Source of the DNA: DBFJGL01 sp048394785
GTDB taxonomy: Bacteria; Bacillota; Clostridia; Christensenellales; CAG-917
Reading direction: 5' to 3'
Assembly: GCA_048394785.1 (NCBI GenBank)
Contig: DBFJGL010000099.1
Span: 1-16,854, forward strand
DNA: 16,854 nt
Shown: positions 12,495 to 16,854 of the stretch, piece after piece
Numbering within the stretch: the stretch's first letter is position 1
Layout: every line of letters starts with the position of its first letter
Made by a program: the position numbers and the translations under genes
Notes under the pieces: model-generated
The model's database searches: none
What the model was told of the DNA's origin: nothing
The model's input: only the letters and a program-made list of their open reading frames with translations

Positions 12495-15203
12495 TTATTC
12501 GCTTCGAAGTGCGATTGCGGGGTCTTTCTTTGCCGCCATGCGCGACGGTATAAAGCCCGCGATTACGCTGAGCAGTATGCTTATCGCAAACATCATCAAA
12601 CAATGCCACCAAGTCAGATGCATCAGGTTTGCTATATTTACGATTTTAAGCAGAGCGAAATTGCCGATTGCGGTCAATATTGCGCTGACTATAAGTCCGA
12701 TCGCGCCGGAATAGGCTCCTATCATTGCCGATTCCGCAACGAACACGCGTGAAATATCCTTCTTTCTTGCTCCGAGACTGCGCAGAACGCCTATCTCTTT
12801 TCTGCGTTCGAGCACCGAGGTGTATATGATGATTGCAATCATTATCGTGGACACCAAGAGCGATATTGCCGAGAATGCCACAAGCGCGCCCGTAACGGTG
12901 TCGGTAAGCATACTGACGTATCCCATCATCATTTCGAGATAGTCCGTATATTTTACGGGTTGATTGCCTTCGATGCTTGCATAGTCGTCAAGCAGAGCTA
13001 TGATTTTATCCTTGGCTTCGAAAGTCGAACAATATATTCTTATTCCGTACGGGTTGGTTAAATCCGCCGAACCGAGCGCCCGCATATAGTCCTCGTAAAG
13101 GTCTTTATAAACGGGGTCTCCTACCTCGATTTTGACGTATCCTGAATCCTGGTCTACCTCGTAGTAACCTTCGTTGCCGCTCGCAATCGAGTTGGTGGGT
13201 TTGAAGGACAACGCAACCTGCGCCGTGGTTCTCTCGCCGTAGGATAACTCGTATTCTTCCATCATACCTTTTACGTACTCGTTATCTTCGGCAACTTCAA
13301 TCATATGCTCCACAAGTCCGTGAGTATATCCGACGGTGCTGTTGATAGAGGTTATCACCGCTCCCTGCTTAGGTCTGACAACACCCACGACTTTAAGTTT
13401 TTCGCCGTTACTTTCCACAAACTCGGCGTCTTTCTTACTGCGGTTGCCCATAGTCATACCGTTCTCGGTTTCTTCGATATAAGCGGTGTTGGGCATAATT
13501 CTGAAATCGATATTCAGCAGTTCTTCAACCGTATACTGACAATCGCCGAAACCGTTGCCGAAGAACGCGTCGCCGATTTCCTCTACCGATTTAAGCCCGA
13601 GCATAAACAGTGCATAGTCGTTGAGCTGATTTTTGCTGTCGAGAACGATTACTATTTCATTCCAATTCTGCGGCCATCTGGAATCGCCGAGCAAATCGTA
13701 CTGCTGGTCGAGCAGCGACGTATTGTCCGTTATCTCGTCCCAAGCGTCGAGCGCGGTAGCAAACTGCTCTATCATTTCCATATTGTTGGCTATCTCGGGT
13801 ACTGTATCGCCCATTCCGTCGAGAACGCCGTTCATTACGTCGGAGAAAGGATACGCCTTGTTATATTCTTCCTTATCGCCGTGTTTCGCATAAACGTTGA
13901 ACACGGTGCCGTACTCGTATTTGATGTGTCCGAGAGAGTCGTCGAAGTTGGCGTCGAGATACTCTTTAAGCGAAGCCAAATCGTTTACGCCGAGTATTTT
14001 ATCTATATTAGACAACAGCTGACTCAAAATAGGCTGAGTGAAAATCGTATCGCCGTCGGGATATTCGGGCTTGTCGCTCAGACTGCCCGACAAAATATCC
14101 ATTGCCGCGTTTATATCCATATTTGTGCGGTCAATTTGAATTGGGTACTGCGAAAGAGCGTTTTGCTCGATGGTTTCGACGTAGTTGGCTACGCCCGCCG
14201 ACAGCGACAATACCAAAATAATGCCGATTATACCGATACTGCCTGCAAGCGACGTTAAAAACGTTCTGCCCTTTTTGCTGAGCAGGTTGTTAAAAGAAAG
14301 AGAAAACGCAGTCTTCGTCGACATAGACGATTTGTCGTTTTCTCTGACCTTTTTCAAATATTTTTGGAACTTACCCTGTTTTGCGCAGCATTTGCGTCTC
14401 GACTTTTTGTTGTTTGCGTCACCCGCCTCTGCGTCGAGGTTATCCGCGCCGTCATAAATGTTTTCGACGTCGGAAGCCCCTTCGGCTTTTGCGGCGGCAG
14501 CCGCGCTTTCGGCTTCCTGCGCGCTGTCGTAAGGCATTGTATCGCCCACAAGCTCGCCGTCCTTTAAGTACACGATACGCGTACTATACTCTTCCGCAAG
14601 CGTGGGATTGTGCGTAACCATAACGACAAGTCTGTCCTCGGCAACTTCTTTAAGCAAATCCATAACCTGAATGCCGGATTCGCTGTCCAAAGCTCCCGTC
14701 GGCTCGTCGGCAAGAATGATTTCGGGGTTATTGACAAGAGCGCGGGCAATCGCGACTCTCTGCATCTGACCGCCGGAGAGTTGGTTCGGGCGCTTTCTTG
14801 CCTGAGATTCCAGTCCGACCTTTCTCAACGCCTCCATTGCGCGCTGTTTGCGCTCCTCCCTGCCAACGCCGGCAAGAGTAAGAGACATAGCTACGTTGTT
14901 CAAAATGGTTTGATGGGGTATAAGGTTGTATGACTGAAAAACAAAACCTATGCGGCGGTTTCTGTAAGTGTCCCAATCCACGTCGTCGTACTCTCGTGTC
15001 GACACGCCGTCAATCTGAATATCGCCGCTTGTGTAGCGGTCAAGCCCCCCTATGATGTTGAGCATTGTCGTTTTTCCGCAACCCGACGGTCCCAATATCG
15101 ACACAAACTCGTTTTTTCTGAATTCTAAATCTATTCCGTGCAGAGCGAGGACGCTTTCCTCCTCCACTTTATATTCTTTGGTAATATCTATAAGTTTAAG
15201 CAT
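12495..15203 (-). CDS. Fused ABC transporter ATPase/FtsX-type permease (MacB-like)
   Basis: A 902-residue type VII (MacB/LolCDE-like) ABC protein carrying both ATPase and permease. ATPase domain, residues 1-225: Walker A GPSGCGKT (38-45), Q-loop Gln90, signature LSGGQ (142-146), Walker B with DEPTGALD (166-173), switch His198. A charged Ala/Glu/Asp-rich linker (about 226-290), ending in a Lys/Arg/Cys-rich stretch, leads to the first membrane segment (about 316-338). A large extracytoplasmic domain of some 430 residues follows, then three membrane segments in the last 130 residues with the FtsX motif SVLERRKEIGVLRSLGARKKDI. Proteins of this layout transduce force across the membrane for peptide/antibiotic efflux or lipoprotein handling; the substrate here is unknown. 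ATG 15203 has only a weak GAGG site. No two-component system is adjacent. It is a single-gene unit. Confidence 0.92.
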   Translation of the reverse strand: MLKLIDITKEYKVEEESVLALHGIDLEFRKNEFVSILGPSGCGKTTMLNIIGGLDRYTSGDIQIDGVSTREYDDVDWDTYRNRRIGFVFQSYNLIPHQTILNNVAMSLTLAGVGREERKQRAMEALRKVGLESQARKRPNQLSGGQMQRVAIARALVNNPEIILADEPTGALDSESGIQVMDLLKEVAEDRLVVMVTHNPTLAEEYSTRIVYLKDGELVGDTMPYDSAQEAESAAAAAKAEGASDVENIYDGADNLDAEAGDANNKKSRRKCCAKQGKFQKYLKKVRENDKSSMSTKTAFSLSFNNLLSKKGRTFLTSLAGSIGIIGIILVLSLSAGVANYVETIEQNALSQYPIQIDRTNMDINAAMDILSGSLSDKPEYPDGDTIFTQPILSQLLSNIDKILGVNDLASLKEYLDANFDDSLGHIKYEYGTVFNVYAKHGDKEEYNKAYPFSDVMNGVLDGMGDTVPEIANNMEMIEQFATALDAWDEITDNTSLLDQQYDLLGDSRWPQNWNEIVIVLDSKNQLNDYALFMLGLKSVEEIGDAFFGNGFGDCQYTVEELLNIDFRIMPNTAYIEETENGMTMGNRSKKDAEFVESNGEKLKVVGVVRPKQGAVITSINSTVGYTHGLVEHMIEVAEDNEYVKGMMEEYELSYGERTTAQVALSFKPTNSIASGNEGYYEVDQDSGYVKIEVGDPVYKDLYEDYMRALGSADLTNPYGIRIYCSTFEAKDKIIALLDDYASIEGNQPVKYTDYLEMMMGYVSMLTDTVTGALVAFSAISLLVSTIMIAIIIYTSVLERRKEIGVLRSLGARKKDISRVFVAESAMIGAYSGAIGLIVSAILTAIGNFALLKIVNIANLMHLTWWHCLMMFAISILLSVIAGFIPSRMAAKKDPAIALRSE

Positions 15204-15367
15204 ATAGCCTCACAGTTTTATTGTTTTTGCGAAGTTTCAACACCTAAAACATTCGCAACTCTATCGTTAAATTCGTCCGCTGACCGAATTATCTATTATT
15301 CGTAAGTTATTTTATGCGATATTTTATACATATATTATTTACACTGCAATACAAAATATCTTGACTC

Positions 15368-15376
15368 ATTATACCA
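15368..15376 (-). promoter_or_regulatory. Candidate extended -10 promoter for the ABC/FtsX gene
   Basis: On the minus strand TGGTATAAT (TG-N-TATAAT) at 15368-15376, without a good -35 element. This would give a leader of about 155 nt. It is the best match upstream of the gene, but unproven. Confidence 0.4.
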
Positions 15377-15756
15377 TAAAAGAACGGGTTTGCGCCACAA
15401 TTTTTATTTCCGTGCAACATTAAACGCATTTTAATATAAATTTTGAGCAATCTAAGGGCGCAAAAACGAGAAAAACGCCGCAATTGCCAATACTTTACAA
15501 CTTAAATGGTAATTCGCGCGGACAGGATTATGACAAATAAGCTGTACGATAACATACGTTTGACCGAATATTCATCGCAAATCTTAGTTCTTTTAATATC
15601 AAAATCGTAATATAAAAGCCGATTAAATGCCCTATCTTATATATAAAATATGCCGTTACAATCACAAAATATTATATGCCGCGTCTTAGTCGTACCGTAA
15701 TAATACGAATAATTCGCGGCAATTCCACATATCGCCGCAAGTGCTGAAACCAAAAA

Positions 15757-15791
15757 CATAATGCCTTATATAAAAAGCATAATACCTTATA
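15757..15791. repeat. 14-bp direct repeat pair at 21-bp period
   Basis: CATAATGCCTTATA (15757-15770) and CATAATACCTTATA (15778-15791) differ at one base and are 21 bp apart, two helical turns. This spacing is typical of paired sites for a DNA-binding protein on one face of the helix. No promoter was identified next to it. Confidence 0.55.
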
Positions 15792-15895
15792 AATGAGAAT
15801 GCCGCGACGCAATTATAGCGTTCTTCGACGTGACATCGCGCATTGAGCCGCGGCACTGCCGAGCATTCTGTATATTCTTCGTTTATTTATCTGCG

Positions 15896-16771
15896 TCACT
15901 CGATCTCTATACGCCAGCAAAGCACGTCCGCGGCACCCGGTTGCAACACCGTCATATCGCGTTTTTCCGCAAGATTGTCCACTTCGTTATCGTACGCGGG
16001 CACGCCGGTCCAAGGTTCGATTGATATATACGGGGCCTCGGTTTTGGGCGCGTGCCACAGCCCGAGATATTTCATAGTTTCGGGATAGGACACAGCAACG
16101 CACTTATCGTGTTTTTGCGATTTCAACCGTACTGTACCCGCCACGTCTTTGAGAATAATGGCGTCGTTATCGAACAGAGAATGTCTGAGCGGCAAAATCT
16201 TTCCGTCCTTTAACGGATAGGCGTTTTCCCCTCTCAACGTATAGCAAGTGTCCGACATAGGTATGGATTTAGGCTCGCAAACTTCGCAAAATTCAAGGTA
16301 ATAGTCATCGAACGTATCGTCCGCAAACGGCACGTTGAAGCCGTGATGCCCTCCGAGCGCGTAATACATCGGTTTACCGCCGCTGTTTTTCACCTCTATC
16401 GCAATAGACAGCCGCTTTTCATTCAGGGTGTAAATGATGCGATATTCAAATTCAAATGGATACATCGCTCGGGTTCTGTCGTCGGCAACCAGCCTGAAAC
16501 CTATGGAAGCGTCGCTCTGAGCAAAGGGCGTAAGCTCGCTTTTTCTCAAAAACCCGTGAAGGTTCATCTCATATTCTTTACCGTCATATACGTACTTTCC
16601 CTCCGTAAGCCTTCCGCATATCGGAAAAAGATTATAGGCGCGACCGCCCCAATAGGTCTTGTCACCCTGCCAAAGATATTCTGTGCCCGAGTTATCTCTT
16701 ATGCTCATAAGCTCCGCTCCCGTCGAACTTATGTCAACGGTGAGCAAATCGTTTGAAATCGTGTAAATCAT
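15896..16771 (-). CDS. Aldose 1-epimerase family protein (LacX/YihR-like)
   Basis: Predicted cytoplasmic sugar mutarotase of the galactose-mutarotase-like beta-sandwich fold, 291 residues, normal for the LacX-like branch (canonical GalM is about 340-350). Visible family motifs are YNLFPICGRL (46-55), HGFLR (72-76), GGHHGFNVPF (140-149) with His142/143 as candidate catalytic acid, and ISIEPWTG (249-256) with Glu252 as candidate base. It interconverts alpha and beta anomers of an aldose or sugar phosphate; the true substrate is not evident, and no sugar operon is adjacent. ATG 16771 is set by a strong AAGGAGG site just upstream (minus strand). It is monocistronic as far as the window shows; its promoter lies at the window edge. 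Confidence 0.9.
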   Translation of the reverse strand: MIYTISNDLLTVDISSTGAELMSIRDNSGTEYLWQGDKTYWGGRAYNLFPICGRLTEGKYVYDGKEYEMNLHGFLRKSELTPFAQSDASIGFRLVADDRTRAMYPFEFEYRIIYTLNEKRLSIAIEVKNSGGKPMYYALGGHHGFNVPFADDTFDDYYLEFCEVCEPKSIPMSDTCYTLRGENAYPLKDGKILPLRHSLFDNDAIILKDVAGTVRLKSQKHDKCVAVSYPETMKYLGLWHAPKTEAPYISIEPWTGVPAYDNEVDNLAEKRDMTVLQPGAADVLCWRIEIE

Positions 16772-16796
16772 CTTTCCTCCTTATCATTTACAGCAT

Positions 16797-16802
16797 ATTA
16801 TA
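16797..16802 (-). promoter_or_regulatory. -10 element of the epimerase gene promoter
   Basis: TATAAT on the minus strand, about 25 nt upstream of the ATG and just upstream of the ribosome binding site. No clear -35 is present at 17 bp; the upstream sequence is A-tract rich and could act as an UP-like element. Confidence 0.5.
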
Positions 16803-16854
16803 CACTTATCGTGTTTTTTATTTTTAACTTCGCAAAAAAACTTCATATATACAC

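Larger units (their letters stand above)
15204..15895. other. AT-rich intergenic region without a supported gene
   Basis: About 690 bp between the ABC/FtsX gene start and the end of the epimerase gene. It holds the candidate extended -10 promoter, a 14-bp direct repeat pair (15757-15770, 15778-15791) and a loose inverted repeat GAATGC (15797-15802)...GCATTC (15861-15866). Only short open frames without ribosome binding sites are present; no RNA gene was recognised. Confidence 0.65.

Noticed and set aside
15797..15866. Third copy of the palindromic repeat family (GAATGC...GCATTC with CCGCG elements)
   Set aside because: Lacks the GTCATTGCGAG and GGCAATCCCC ends; similarity is limited to short GC-rich words.

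Overview
This 16.9-kb window looks like chromosomal DNA of an uncultured low-to-medium-GC Bacillota (Clostridia-like, probably an anaerobic gut or animal-associated fermenter). The evidence is near-consensus SigA promoters with 17-bp spacers, strong AGGAGG-type ribosome binding sites, a T-box leader, intrinsic terminators, a lipoprotein substrate-binding protein, and an AdhE-type fermentative alcohol dehydrogenase. The taxonomic placement is an inference from gene content only. No tRNA, rRNA, CRISPR array or complete transposon was seen.

Layout. (1) 1-1770, minus strand: a stand-alone TrpB2-type tryptophan synthase beta chain behind a promoter and a T-box leader with a UGG (Trp) specifier. 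(2) 1770-2300: a gene-free block of MITE/REP-like nested palindromic repeats. (3) 2391-4938, plus: a polar amino-acid-type ABC importer operon (lipoprotein, permease, ATPase) with its own promoter and terminator. Its binding protein has its two half-domains in swapped order, which looks like a circular permutation. (4) 4950-6050, plus: the stand-alone ATP-pyrophosphatase/dimerisation subunit of GMP synthase, without a glutaminase domain. (5) 6368-6915, plus: a family-6 (hypoxanthine/deoxyinosine) DNA glycosylase that appears to be expressed from a leaderless mRNA. (6) 6969-8477, minus: a small unknown protein and a WYL-domain regulator, convergent with the glycosylase. (7) 8521-12315, minus: an adhE - small-molecule kinase - thioredoxin-like [2Fe-2S] ferredoxin operon, whose promoter carries four repeats at an exact 14-bp period. 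(8) 12432-15203, minus: a large fused ABC ATPase/FtsX permease. (9) 15204-15895: AT-rich, gene-free. (10) 15896-16802, minus: an aldose 1-epimerase family protein.

The genes are mostly independent transcription units of core metabolism: Trp/indole salvage, amino-acid import, GMP synthesis, base-excision repair, fermentation, export/efflux and sugar mutarotation. The strongest candidates for something undescribed are the permuted binding protein at 2469-3371, the 14-bp repeat array at the adhE promoter, and the adhE-kinase-ferredoxin operon.
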